A stretch of DNA of 56,962 bases from NCBI GenBank assembly GCA_018816555.1, contig JAHIVT010000019.1, positions 1 through 56,962 of the forward strand, in the 5' to 3' direction. Under the pieces are notes generated by a model, which was not told the DNA's origin, did no database searches, and worked only from the letters and a program-made list of their open reading frames with translations. This DNA comes from Pseudomonadota bacterium. Lineage in GTDB: Bacteria; Desulfobacterota; Desulfobulbia; Desulfobulbales; SURF-16. Both the position numbers and the translations under genes were made by a program. This document shows positions 42,890-51,026 of this stretch, one piece after another (positions within the stretch are counted from its first letter, which is position 1; every line of letters begins with the position of its first letter).

Positions 42890-44443
42890 ATGACCATCTG
42901 CCTGCGTCTGATCTCTGTAATTTTTTTCCTTTTCTTTCCCGCGTCGCTCTTCGCCGCACCGGCAACAGGAGAAATCACCCTTTTTTACAGTAATGATGTT
43001 CAAGGTGCAACCGCACCTTGTGGTTGCAGGCCGATGCAGTTGGGTGGTCTGTCCAAAAGAAAAACCCTCTTTCAGCAGATTGACGCCAAAGAGAACCGCG
43101 TTCTGTTTCTTGACGCGGGAGCATTGCTGTTTAACAAAAGAAAACTTCCTCCCGGTGAGTATCTCGATCTGGCAAAAATAAATGCCGAGGGAGTTGTGGA
43201 GTCCTATAATATCCTTGGCTATGAGGCTGTTGGGGTCTCCGTGTTTGATCTTGCCGGAGGAGTGGATTTTTTAAAGCAGTTAGAGAGACAATCAAATTTT
43301 ACCTGGCTCAGTGCCAACCTGTTCGACTGGCAAAACAGACAAAATCTTTTCCCCCCGTATATCATCAGGGAAAAAACAGGGCTGCGCATTGCCGTTATCG
43401 GCCTTACCGGAAACGGCGCGGCAAATATACCCCAGGATCGGGAGGAGGACTACCTCATCCTTCCCTGGCAGGATCTGTTGCCGAAAATCATGAAAGAAAT
43501 CAGTAACCAGGCCGATCTTGTCATCCTGTTATCCAGTTTGAGCCCCCAGGAAAACGAACAGATCAGCCGGGAATTTCCCCATGTCAATATCATTATTCAG
43601 GGGGGGATGGACGCCCATAAACAGGATATTTCACTGATAAACAACACATTGATCTGCCAGGCGGAAATGCAGGGGAAATACGTAGGTCATTTGCTTATCA
43701 AGTGGAAAAAAAACGGCATATGGATCGATGAAACAACAGATCCGGCCCTCATAAAAAAACAGGAGCTTGACCGGTTAACATGGCAGATAAGAAAGCTGGA
43801 AATTCAGGGAGACCCGCGTATTGTCTACAAGGACACCCCGGCAATTTTACAATCCTATGATAGACTTGTTGAACGGCTGAGAACCATTGAAGAGGAAATC
43901 AGCGATGCGAAACAGAACAAGAAGCAGTCTGCGGCAAGCTCCTTGTATAGTAATACTTTTTTAGCGATAGAGCCGACTATTCCCGCAGATTCTGCCATGG
44001 AAGAAATCATGAGGAAGACGAGGGACAAAATTAATGCTTTCGGCAGAAGCGGATTCCACGAGGGCACCCTGAGCGATTATGTGGGGAGTCATGCCTGTGT
44101 GAAATGTCATGCCGAAATAGGCGAGCGTTGGCAACAGACCCGGCATGCCCATGCCTTTGAAACCCTGGTTGAGAAAAAACAGCAATCCAACACCCACTGT
44201 CTTCCCTGCCACGTAACAGGCGTTTCCATTTTCGACCGACAACCATCCTTGGCTCTATCGCTCACTGACTCTTTGCACAACGTGGGCTGTGAAACCTGCC
44301 ATGGGCCGGGTATGGCCCATACGATAAATCCGGAAGAGGCAAAGCTGAACAAGCATCCTGACGCCTATCTCTGTCTTGAATGCCACAGCACGGAGCATGA
44401 TGATGCATTTCATTTCGAGCAAGACAGTAAACTTGTCCATTGA
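42890..44443 (+). CDS. 5'-nucleotidase/UshA-like protein fused to a tetraheme c-type cytochrome domain
   Basis: 517 residues from the ATG at 42890, which has a GGAG site 8 bases upstream and starts the signal peptide (ISVIFFLFFPASLFAAP). Residues about 25-300 follow the UshA/metallophosphatase layout (YSNDVQGATAPCGC, GGLSKRKTLF, VLFLDAGALL, WLSANLFDW, IAVIGLTG, IIIQGGMDAH), with several canonical metal His/Asn residues not obvious. The last 120 residues hold four CxxCH heme sites (CVKCH, CLPCH, CETCH, CLECH), like cytochrome c554-type proteins. Expected to be periplasmic. Catalysis is doubtful; a redox or sensing role is possible. Confidence 0.82.
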   Translation: MTICLRLISVIFFLFFPASLFAAPATGEITLFYSNDVQGATAPCGCRPMQLGGLSKRKTLFQQIDAKENRVLFLDAGALLFNKRKLPPGEYLDLAKINAEGVVESYNILGYEAVGVSVFDLAGGVDFLKQLERQSNFTWLSANLFDWQNRQNLFPPYIIREKTGLRIAVIGLTGNGAANIPQDREEDYLILPWQDLLPKIMKEISNQADLVILLSSLSPQENEQISREFPHVNIIIQGGMDAHKQDISLINNTLICQAEMQGKYVGHLLIKWKKNGIWIDETTDPALIKKQELDRLTWQIRKLEIQGDPRIVYKDTPAILQSYDRLVERLRTIEEEISDAKQNKKQSAASSLYSNTFLAIEPTIPADSAMEEIMRKTRDKINAFGRSGFHEGTLSDYVGSHACVKCHAEIGERWQQTRHAHAFETLVEKKQQSNTHCLPCHVTGVSIFDRQPSLALSLTDSLHNVGCETCHGPGMAHTINPEEAKLNKHPDAYLCLECHSTEHDDAFHFEQDSKLVH

Positions 44444-44475
44444 CAGGAAGCAAGGGAGAAAATAAGTTAGATCCC

Positions 44476-46590
44476 ATGGTTCAGAAATTTTTTAATAAAA
44501 AAAACCGCATCGGAAAAACGTCTCGCGAAATGCGGAAACAAGCGGAACAGTTGCTTGGCAAAAAGGCGATGATGGTTCAGGATATTGACCCGGAGGATAT
44601 CCCGGCGCTTATCCATGAACTGCAGGTCCATCAGATCGAACTTACCTTGCAGAACGAGGAACTGATTGCGTCCCAGCTTCAGCTTGAGGAATCCTGGGCC
44701 CGGTATATTTATCTCTATGATCACGCGCCGGTCGGTTATTTTACCTTTGACGGTAAAGGGCTGATATTGGCGGTAAATCTCACCGGATGCAGGCAGTTGG
44801 GATTGGAAAAAGAGGCCTTGCTCCAAAAACCTTTTACTTCCTTTATGAGCCAGGATGACAGTGATCTGTTTTATCTGCATTTAAAAAAAATATCTGCCAC
44901 AAAAAGCCGGCAGACCTGCACCCTCACGCTTTTTCGAGAAAAAGGCAAACCGTTTCATGTTCAGCTTGACAGTATTCCTTCAGTGCAAGGCACTGACGAA
45001 AATCTTCTCTGCCAGAGTACGGTCACCGACATCACCGAACGCAAGGAGTTGGCGGATGCACTGCAGGTTTCGGAAACTTTCTTCCGCCGTCTCTTTGAAG
45101 AGGCCAGAGAGGGAATAGTAATTCTCGATGCCGAGACCGGGCAGATATCCGATGTCAATCCTTTCATGATGGAAATGCTGGGCTATTCACACGAGGATTT
45201 TTTGGGCAAGAAACTCTGGGAAATCGGCCTGTTCAAGGATGTTGAGGCGTGGAGGGTTTCATTTGCGGAACTGCTGAGCAAAGGATGTGTCCGTTACAAC
45301 AATTTGCCGCTGGAGACCAAAAACGGCAGGATAATTGCCGTGGAATTTATCAGCAGTGTTTTTCTGGTCAATCATCATAAGGTGATTCAGTGCCGCATCC
45401 GCGATGTCACCAGACGCCAATTTGGGGCGGTTTCAACGCAAGAAGTTCATGACGGCACTGAACGACGCGTGCGGGAGCGGAGGTCCGTATTGCGGTCGAG
45501 CGATGAGCAGCTGGAGCAGGAGAGAAAAAGACACCGGCAGCTGGAGGAATCCCTGCTGCAGGCCCTGGCGGAAATCAAAACATTAAAAGACCGGCTGGTG
45601 ATCGAGAATTTATACTTTCGTCAGGAAAGCATAAAGAAACAGCAATTCGACCATATCATCGGCCAAAGCGATGGCCTCAAATATGTTCTCTATCGCGCGG
45701 AGCAGGTAGCGCCGATAGATACGACCGTGCTTATACTCGGCGAGACCGGCACGGGAAAGGAGCTGATCGCCGAGGTCATCCACAACTTAAGCCCCCGCAA
45801 GGATCGACCGCTGGTCACCGTCAACTGCGCAGCCCTGCCCGTCAATCTGATTGAGAGCGAATTGTTCGGCCGGGAGAAAGGGGCCTTTACCGGGGCCGAT
45901 ACCCGCCGGATGGGCCGGTTTGAGATCGCCAATGGCTCCACCCTGTGTCTGGACGAAATAGGGGAACTGCCCATGGAGGTTCAGGCCAAGCTGCTGCGGG
46001 TGATCCAGCATGGCGTGTTTGAGCGCTTGGGCTCATCGAAGAGCATCAAGGTCGATGTGCGCATCGTGGCCACCACCAATCGCAATCTTGATGAGGCGAT
46101 CCGCACCGGCAGGTTCCGGGAGGATCTTTTCTATCGGCTCAACGTTTTCCCCATCACGATCCCTCCCTTGCGGCAGCGAATCGACGATATTCCGCTGCTG
46201 GTTGAGGCCTTTGTAGAGCGATATGCCCGCAAAATGGGGAAACAGATCACCTCGATCCCCAAGGAAACGATGAAGGCATTGCAGGATTACCCCTGGCCCG
46301 GCAACATCAGGGAACTGGAAAGCATCATCGAACGGGCCGTGATCCTCTGCCGCGGGCCGATTCTGCAACTGGCGGATAAACTGCATATCTCGTCACTCCC
46401 CTTGCCTTCCCCAGGGGGAACCATGAAGGAGATGGAGCGCAGCCAGATCCTGCAGGCCCTGGCAAAAACCGGGTGGCGCATTGAAGGCAAGAACGGGGCT
46501 GCCAAGCTCCTGGGTCTTCACCCCAGCACCCTGCGGGCGAGAATGCACAAGCTCAGCATCGTGCGGCCTCATTCCGGATCGCCGGTTTAA
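44476..46590 (+). CDS. PAS-PAS sigma-54-dependent transcriptional activator
   Basis: 704 residues from the ATG at 44476; a TTG at 44440 overlapping the previous stop is the alternative. An N-terminal helical segment ELQVHQIELTLQNEEL leads into PAS1 (YLYDHAPVGYFTFDGKGLIL), then PAS2 (GIVILDAETGQISDVNPFMM), a coiled coil, the AAA+ domain with Walker A GETGTGKE, sigma-54 loop GAFTGAD and Walker B LCLDEIGELP, and a Fis-type HTH (GAAKLLGLHPSTLRARMHKL). There is no receiver domain, so PAS ligands or redox probably control it. Twelve bp after its stop lies the first of three 34-bp palindromes paired with sigma-54 promoters, its likely targets. Confidence 0.93.
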   Translation: MVQKFFNKKNRIGKTSREMRKQAEQLLGKKAMMVQDIDPEDIPALIHELQVHQIELTLQNEELIASQLQLEESWARYIYLYDHAPVGYFTFDGKGLILAVNLTGCRQLGLEKEALLQKPFTSFMSQDDSDLFYLHLKKISATKSRQTCTLTLFREKGKPFHVQLDSIPSVQGTDENLLCQSTVTDITERKELADALQVSETFFRRLFEEAREGIVILDAETGQISDVNPFMMEMLGYSHEDFLGKKLWEIGLFKDVEAWRVSFAELLSKGCVRYNNLPLETKNGRIIAVEFISSVFLVNHHKVIQCRIRDVTRRQFGAVSTQEVHDGTERRVRERRSVLRSSDEQLEQERKRHRQLEESLLQALAEIKTLKDRLVIENLYFRQESIKKQQFDHIIGQSDGLKYVLYRAEQVAPIDTTVLILGETGTGKELIAEVIHNLSPRKDRPLVTVNCAALPVNLIESELFGREKGAFTGADTRRMGRFEIANGSTLCLDEIGELPMEVQAKLLRVIQHGVFERLGSSKSIKVDVRIVATTNRNLDEAIRTGRFREDLFYRLNVFPITIPPLRQRIDDIPLLVEAFVERYARKMGKQITSIPKETMKALQDYPWPGNIRELESIIERAVILCRGPILQLADKLHISSLPLPSPGGTMKEMERSQILQALAKTGWRIEGKNGAAKLLGLHPSTLRARMHKLSIVRPHSGSPV

Positions 46591-46601
46591 CCAGCGCTTT
46601 C

Positions 46602-46635
46602 CCTCAATATTTTGAGGAGCCGCCATATGTTGAGG
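46602..46635. promoter_or_regulatory. 34-bp palindromic upstream activator site, copy 1
   Basis: Two inverted CCTCAA/TTGAGG-type half-site pairs: CCTCAATATTTTGAGG, then 5 bases, then CCATATGTTGAGG. The same 34-bp layout recurs at 54064 and 56412. Each copy ends 98-103 bp before a sigma-54 -24 box, the usual enhancer distance. Binding by the activator encoded just upstream is inferred. Confidence 0.7.
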
Positions 46636-46737
46636 CCAGGCAGCTCCCTCTCACCCTTCTCTTCTGTTTGCGCCGTCTCTTCTCAATACTTGTCAGTAAA
46701 GGCTTTTCCCATATGTTTCCGCCTGCCTCCGGTTGCA

Positions 46738-46751
46738 GGCACACCTCTTGC
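46738..46751 (+). promoter_or_regulatory. Sigma-54 promoter 1 (twin small peptides)
   Basis: GGCACACCTCTTGC: GG at -24 (46738-46739), 10 bases, GC at -12 (46750-46751), matching the TGGCAC-N5-TTGC consensus closely. The predicted start is near 46763, about 50 bp before the first 21-residue peptide. Confidence 0.85.
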
Positions 46752-46815
46752 TTTGCTCTCTGGATGGTTATGGCGAAATTGAAAAAGCAATAAAGCAATA
46801 CTGAAGGAGGCAATT

Positions 46816-46881
46816 ATGGGGTTAGTAATCGGTATTTTGGTTGTCGTTATTCTCGTTATCGTGATAATGCGATTAACCTAG
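46816..46881 (+). CDS. 21-residue hydrophobic membrane peptide 1
   Basis: ATG at 46816, TAG at 46879-46881. AAGGAGG lies exactly 5 bases upstream. The peptide starts Met-Gly-Leu-Val-Ile-Gly, continues as an unbroken run of Val/Ile/Leu, and ends Met-Arg-Leu-Thr, so nearly the whole molecule is one membrane helix. Sixteen of 21 residues match peptide 2 (47068). The surrounding bases are also duplicated (AATACTGAAGGAGG before, TAGCGCACATGA after). Size and composition recall type I toxins (Ibs, about 19 residues) and small stress-induced membrane peptides. It is driven by the sigma-54 promoter at 46738. Confidence 0.7.
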   Translation: MGLVIGILVVVILVIVIMRLT

Positions 46882-46961
46882 CGCACATGAGGGTTCGGCA
46901 AAATTAAGGCCGTTGTAATAAAATAATGTCCGCATCCGGCTGGTCCAAACGGCACTCTTTT

Positions 46962-47054
46962 CAGTACCCCCCTTTGAGGGGTATAAAGAGCCGTAACGAA
47001 AAGGCTAAGAAAGCAGATGTTATTTCGTAACGACCCCTCAAAGGGGTAATACTG
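46962..47054. repeat. Large inverted repeat between the twin peptide genes (family E copy 1)
   Basis: Arms around CCCCCCTTTGAGGGGT (46966-46982) and ACCCCTCAAAGGGGTAATAC (47033-47052), preceded by CAGTA and followed by TG, can pair. Inside lies GCCGTAACGAAAA...TTATTTCGTAACG (46990-47032), which has a relative at 55305-55370. The right arm ends 3 bases before the ribosome site of peptide 2, so the stem could control its translation or protect the RNA. Confidence 0.7.
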
Positions 47055-47067
47055 AAAGGAGGTAATG

Positions 47068-47133
47068 ATGGAATTCGTAATCGGTGTTTTGGTTGTCGTG
47101 ATTCTCGTTCTCGTTATCATGCAGTTAACGTAG
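47068..47133 (+). CDS. 21-residue hydrophobic membrane peptide 2
   Basis: ATG at 47068 (an in-frame ATG at 47065 is too close to the ribosome site), TAG at 47131-47133. AGGAGG is 5 bases upstream, as in peptide 1. It differs from peptide 1 only at residues 2 (Glu for Gly), 3 (Phe for Leu), 7, 15 and 19 (Gln for Arg). The mostly conservative changes and kept length argue that both copies are translated and selected. It is probably read from the same sigma-54 transcript, with the large hairpin in between. Confidence 0.7.
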   Translation: MEFVIGVLVVVILVLVIMQLT

Positions 47134-47269
47134 CGCCCATGAAAGTCCGGCCAGGCAACATTCTTTCTCAACCGGCGGGCGGGCAAGGGATTTCTGAAGG
47201 GTGACGTCGTTTGCCGTCAGTCCGTTTTGCAGCAGGCTCTAAAGATGATGATCTCGACAAAAGTCCGTT

Positions 47270-47366
47270 TTCACCACAGAGCACACAGAGCACACAGAGA
47301 TCACAGAGAAAATATTTTTTATTTTCAGTAAGTTATCTCTGTTGGCTTTGTGCTCTCTGTGGTTAA
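47270..47366. repeat. Dispersed inverted repeat, family A copy 3
   Basis: Left arm TTCACCACAGAGCACACAGA with one extra CACAGAG unit, right arm CTTTGTGCTCTCTGTGGTTAA, so it is slightly longer (97 bp) and less perfect than copies 1 and 2. It lies 43 bp before the ABC transporter gene and may carry or disturb its promoter. Confidence 0.85.
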
Positions 47367-47409
47367 TTTTCAGTTTTTACGAATTTATCAAAGATGCGAT
47401 GAATAAGGT

Positions 47410-48090
47410 ATGCAGCTAGAAATCCTGAATCTGACAAAGCTCTATGATCAAAAAAGGGGTCTGCAGCCCACCAGTTTTGCCGTAAAAAAAGGCGAACTGA
47501 TCGCTGTTGTCGGTCATAACGGCGCCGGCAAATCCACTCTGCTGAAAATGCTGGCAAACTGGATTCTGCCGGACAGCGGTCAAGTCACGATTGACGGCAT
47601 CGATCTGAAGAACAGGACGGCTGTTGTTAAAAAAGTGGGTTTTGTTCCGGAAGTGCCCAATCTTTTTGATTTTTTCAGCGTTGAATACAATCTCAAACTC
47701 TTTGCCTTTCTCTTTCAAACTCCCTTTCTGCGGGTGGATGAGATCTTGCGAGAGTTCAATCTGCTTGCTTTTCGAAAAAACAAAATACAGGAACTGTCAA
47801 AGGGTTTAAAGCAAAGAGTGAACATTGGGCGCGCCCTGCTGGCGGACCCTCCGGTGCTCCTTTTTGACGAGCCGACATCAGGTCTGGACTTCGAGATGAC
47901 AAAAGAACTCTACCGGCTTTTGCACACTATCCATGCTGCCGGGAAAACAATCCTTTTCACTTCCCACCGGCCTGAGGAGATTAAAAGCCTGGCGACGCGC
48001 ATCATGGTGCTGCACAAAGGCAGTCTGGTCTTTGACGGATCTCCGCAGAAATATTTTCAATCCGAAGTTCATGAAAATCTCTACGCATGA
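47410..48090 (+). CDS. ABC transporter ATP-binding protein (ABC-2 exporter type)
   Basis: 226 residues. Walker A GHNGAGKST, Q-loop replaced by a region around VGFVPEVPNLFDFFSV, signature LSKGLKQR, Walker B LLFDEPTSGLD, and H-loop FTSHRPEEI. It groups by pattern with CcmA/NatA-like drug, Na+ or lipid exporters. It overlaps the permease gene by 4 bp and works with it. The substrate cannot be told. Confidence 0.92.
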   Translation: MQLEILNLTKLYDQKRGLQPTSFAVKKGELIAVVGHNGAGKSTLLKMLANWILPDSGQVTIDGIDLKNRTAVVKKVGFVPEVPNLFDFFSVEYNLKLFAFLFQTPFLRVDEILREFNLLAFRKNKIQELSKGLKQRVNIGRALLADPPVLLFDEPTSGLDFEMTKELYRLLHTIHAAGKTILFTSHRPEEIKSLATRIMVLHKGSLVFDGSPQKYFQSEVHENLYA

Positions 48091-49118
48091 TGATCAGAAA
48101 TATTTTAGCCCTCGCATTCAATGATTTAGCCATCGCCTTAAAGAATAAAACGATTTATCTCATTCTTTTTATTCCTCTTTTTGTTTTTGTTTCTTTAAAG
48201 TTGCTGGACCGGACCGACGTGGAAGTAAATAAAATCAGAATCGGTCTCCTGCAGCATTACGCCTATGCGCCCCAGATTGTGGGCAGCGTCAAGGCAGCTG
48301 AAAAAATCATTGAAGTTACCTGGGTGCAAAATGAAGAGGAAGGCACTCGTCTTTTGCAAGAAAAAAAAATAGACGGAGTTTTGCTGGGAAATGAAAAAGA
48401 ACCGGGCAGCCTTGCCCTCCTGGTTTTAAAAAAAGAGTCTCTCCCCACCCTTGCCATCGTGGAAAGTTTTTCAGCTTTGCAGAAAGCTGCGGAAGGAGGC
48501 AGTGCCAGTTGGATCACCGACATTAAACCGCTGCACGAGGGCGGTATTCAAAGGCAGACTTTGCCGACCTGGATTTTGATGCTTGTTCTGCTCGTCGGTT
48601 TCATAATTCTTCCGGCGCAAGTCGCCGAGGAAAAAGAAAAAAAGCTGCTCCTGGCGCTCCTACAGACCCCCATACGCGAGGTGCAATGGCTGATTGCCAA
48701 AGTAATCATGGGGATGGTTCTGACCATGATGGCGATCTTATTTCTCCATCTTTTGGGAAGATTTACTGTGGTCAATCTCTTCGACTATATCGCCTTCATC
48801 TTGGCAGGCAGTTTCTGTTTCAGCGCCTATGGGGTTTTCCTGGGTTTTCTCTGCCGCAATCAGGCCAGCGCCAGAACCATAGGGGTTCTCTTTTATCTGC
48901 CGCACCTTCTTCCTTCCGCGCTGTCCGATTTCTCGCAAAAATTGACCATTGTTGCGCCTCTGCTGCCGTCCTACCAATTTTATGAGCCGCTTAAATCCCT
49001 TCTGCTGGAAGACGGCAGGGCAGCGAACATGTCTTTTGAGTTGGTCTATTTATTTCTCGTGGGATCGTTTACCTTTTACCTTTCCTATTTATTGATGAAA
49101 AGACGCTGGTTGATGTGA
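48087..49118 (+). CDS. ABC-2 type permease
   Basis: 343 residues with the NatB/ABC-2 layout: one N-terminal helix (TIYLILFIPLFVFVSL), an extracytoplasmic domain of about 130 residues, then five helices (TWILMLVLLVGFIILPAQVA, MVLTMMAILFLHLLG, YIAFILAGSFCFSAYGVFLG, ending VYLFLVGSFTFYLSYLLM). EEKEKKLLLALLQTPIREVQ is the typical coupling helix after TM2. It forms the membrane part of the exporter with the preceding ATPase. The pair is flanked by family A repeats (47270 and 49143). Confidence 0.88.
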   Translation: MMIRNILALAFNDLAIALKNKTIYLILFIPLFVFVSLKLLDRTDVEVNKIRIGLLQHYAYAPQIVGSVKAAEKIIEVTWVQNEEEGTRLLQEKKIDGVLLGNEKEPGSLALLVLKKESLPTLAIVESFSALQKAAEGGSASWITDIKPLHEGGIQRQTLPTWILMLVLLVGFIILPAQVAEEKEKKLLLALLQTPIREVQWLIAKVIMGMVLTMMAILFLHLLGRFTVVNLFDYIAFILAGSFCFSAYGVFLGFLCRNQASARTIGVLFYLPHLLPSALSDFSQKLTIVAPLLPSYQFYEPLKSLLLEDGRAANMSFELVYLFLVGSFTFYLSYLLMKRRWLM

Positions 49119-49142
49119 TTATGGACCGCCAATTCGATAATA

Positions 49143-49183
49143 AAAAATTATTTCTCTGTGATTTCTGTGTGCTCTGTGGTGAA
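49143..49183 (-). repeat. Family A repeat, half copy
   Basis: Only one arm is present, in minus orientation: read in reverse it gives TTCACCACAGAGCACACAGA, then AATCACAGAGAAATAATTTT, the left half of the full element. The other arm is lost or was never present. It closes the ABC cassette on the right side. Confidence 0.75.
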
Positions 49184-49288
49184 AAAAGGTTTGCTCCGGA
49201 TTGAAGGATACTTTGCTCCCCCGGAATATTTTTTTGCCAAGCCAAATGGATTCATGTATTGTTAGGGAAGCAAGTATAGGAGACGATT

Positions 49289-51010
49289 ATGCACATAGGG
49301 AATCTCGATGAATTGCGCAAACGGGCAGTAGAAAAGCTTGGCGCCGGAAACCACGGCTTTTCAGAGAATTTCCAAGATGGATTCCGGGCGGTGCTTCATG
49401 AGCTCCAGACCTATCAGATCGAGCTGGAATTGCAGAATGAGGAGCTTCGCCGGGTTCAGGAAGAACTTGTGGAAACCCGCGACCAGTATGTTGATCTCTA
49501 TGATTTTGCTCCAGTCGGCTATCTCACCCTCGGCGATAAGAATCTGATCGAAGAGGTAAATCTGACCATGGCCGACCTGCTGGGCGAAGAAAGGAAGTCG
49601 CTCCTCGGCCGGCCCTTTTCCCGCTTCATTTTTCCTGAAGATCAGGACATCTTCTATAAACACCTCAGAGAACTTAGTGGTACGAAAAGTCGGCGGGTAT
49701 GCGATCTGCGGATGCAGAGAAAGAATGGTGACTGGTTCTGGGCCAGGCTGGAATGTGTTCCCAAGGAAAAACGCCATAAGAGCGGGATGCGACTGCGAAT
49801 AGCCGTCAATGACATCACGGAGGCAAAGCGCCTGGAAAACGAAATCATCAAGGCTAAAAAGCTTGAAGCCACGGCACTGCTCGCCGGCGGCATAGCCCAT
49901 GACTTCAATAATCTTCTCGCGGTAATTCTGGGTAACCTTGATCTCGCCAAGGAAGATATGCTGCTTGGCCGGTCAATTGCCAAAGGATTGCAGACTGCGC
50001 GGGAAGCGTGTCTGAGCGCCGGAAATCTGACCAGGAAGTTCCTTACTTTTTCAGCAGGCGGTGAACCTTTTAAAGAACCTACCCCTGCCGAGGCGTTCAT
50101 TACAGACGCGGTGAGTCTTGCGCTTGCAGGATCAAATGTCAATTCCGAAAGTTCATTCCCGGAAGGTTTGTGGCCTGTTGTGGTTGATGCCGGTCAGATG
50201 ACTCAGGCAATTGCTAATGTGATCAGCAACGCAAGGGAAGCCATGCCCCAGGGAGGCGTGATTCGCATTCGCGCTGAAAATGTCGACTCAATCCCTGGGA
50301 AAAACCGGGAATTGCCGGGCAATCAGGATGCAAAGTATGTCAAGGTTTCAATCCAGGATCAAGGAGTGGGCATACCCGAGGATATTCTCCCCAAGGTGTT
50401 TGACCCTTATTTTTCATCCAAGGAGATGGGACAGGAAAAAGGAATGGGCCTGGGGCTCACGGTTGCCTATTCCATATTAAAAAAGCATGGAGGTTTTATA
50501 GATATTGCCTCGCAACCAAATATCGGCACGACGGTCTCGATGTATCTGCCTGCCACCGACAAACCGATCGTCTCCTTGGAGACCAGGACCGAACATACCC
50601 CTCTGGTGAACAACAGAATTCTGGTCATGGATGATGAGGATTTGATAAGAATGGTAACCCGTAATATGCTGGAAAGATTGGATTATGACGTTGAAGTGGC
50701 ATGCGATGGGGAAGAAGCCGTCGAGCTCTATTTGCATGCGCTACTTGAAGGGTCGCCTTTTGGCTCGGTTATTCTCGATCTGACCATCAAGGGTGGCATG
50801 GGGGGCAGGGAAACCATCAAACGGCTTAAGGAAATCGATCCGCATGTCAGAGCCATTGTTGTCAGCGGCTATTCCAATGACCCGGTTATGGCAAACTTCA
50901 AGGAGTATGGTTTTTTTGATGCACTCCATAAACCATATCGATTGGAAGATCTTGAGAGATCCCTGCGGGCTATCGCCCACGCTTGTGGAAAGCAGTTTTC
51001 CCGGGTATAA
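49289..51010 (+). CDS. PAS hybrid histidine kinase with C-terminal receiver
   Basis: 573 residues. A helical N-terminus (ELQTYQIELELQNEELRR) leads into a PAS domain (LYDFAPVGYLTLGDKNLIEE), HisKA with GGIAHDFNNLLAVILGN (phospho-His), HATPase (ISNAREAMPQGGVIRI, DQGVGIPEDILPKVFDPYFS, GLGLTVAYSILKKHGG), and a receiver with VMDDEDLIR, phospho-Asp in VILDLTIKGGMGG and Lys in LHKPYRLEDL. It is cytosolic, with no membrane helix. The PAS module is clearly related to PAS1 of the sigma-54 activator at 44476. The output partner is not adjacent; phosphorelay to another regulator is likely. Confidence 0.93.
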   Translation: MHIGNLDELRKRAVEKLGAGNHGFSENFQDGFRAVLHELQTYQIELELQNEELRRVQEELVETRDQYVDLYDFAPVGYLTLGDKNLIEEVNLTMADLLGEERKSLLGRPFSRFIFPEDQDIFYKHLRELSGTKSRRVCDLRMQRKNGDWFWARLECVPKEKRHKSGMRLRIAVNDITEAKRLENEIIKAKKLEATALLAGGIAHDFNNLLAVILGNLDLAKEDMLLGRSIAKGLQTAREACLSAGNLTRKFLTFSAGGEPFKEPTPAEAFITDAVSLALAGSNVNSESSFPEGLWPVVVDAGQMTQAIANVISNAREAMPQGGVIRIRAENVDSIPGKNRELPGNQDAKYVKVSIQDQGVGIPEDILPKVFDPYFSSKEMGQEKGMGLGLTVAYSILKKHGGFIDIASQPNIGTTVSMYLPATDKPIVSLETRTEHTPLVNNRILVMDDEDLIRMVTRNMLERLDYDVEVACDGEEAVELYLHALLEGSPFGSVILDLTIKGGMGGRETIKRLKEIDPHVRAIVVSGYSNDPVMANFKEYGFFDALHKPYRLEDLERSLRAIAHACGKQFSRV

Positions 51011-51026
51011 ACGAGGAGTAACTGCT

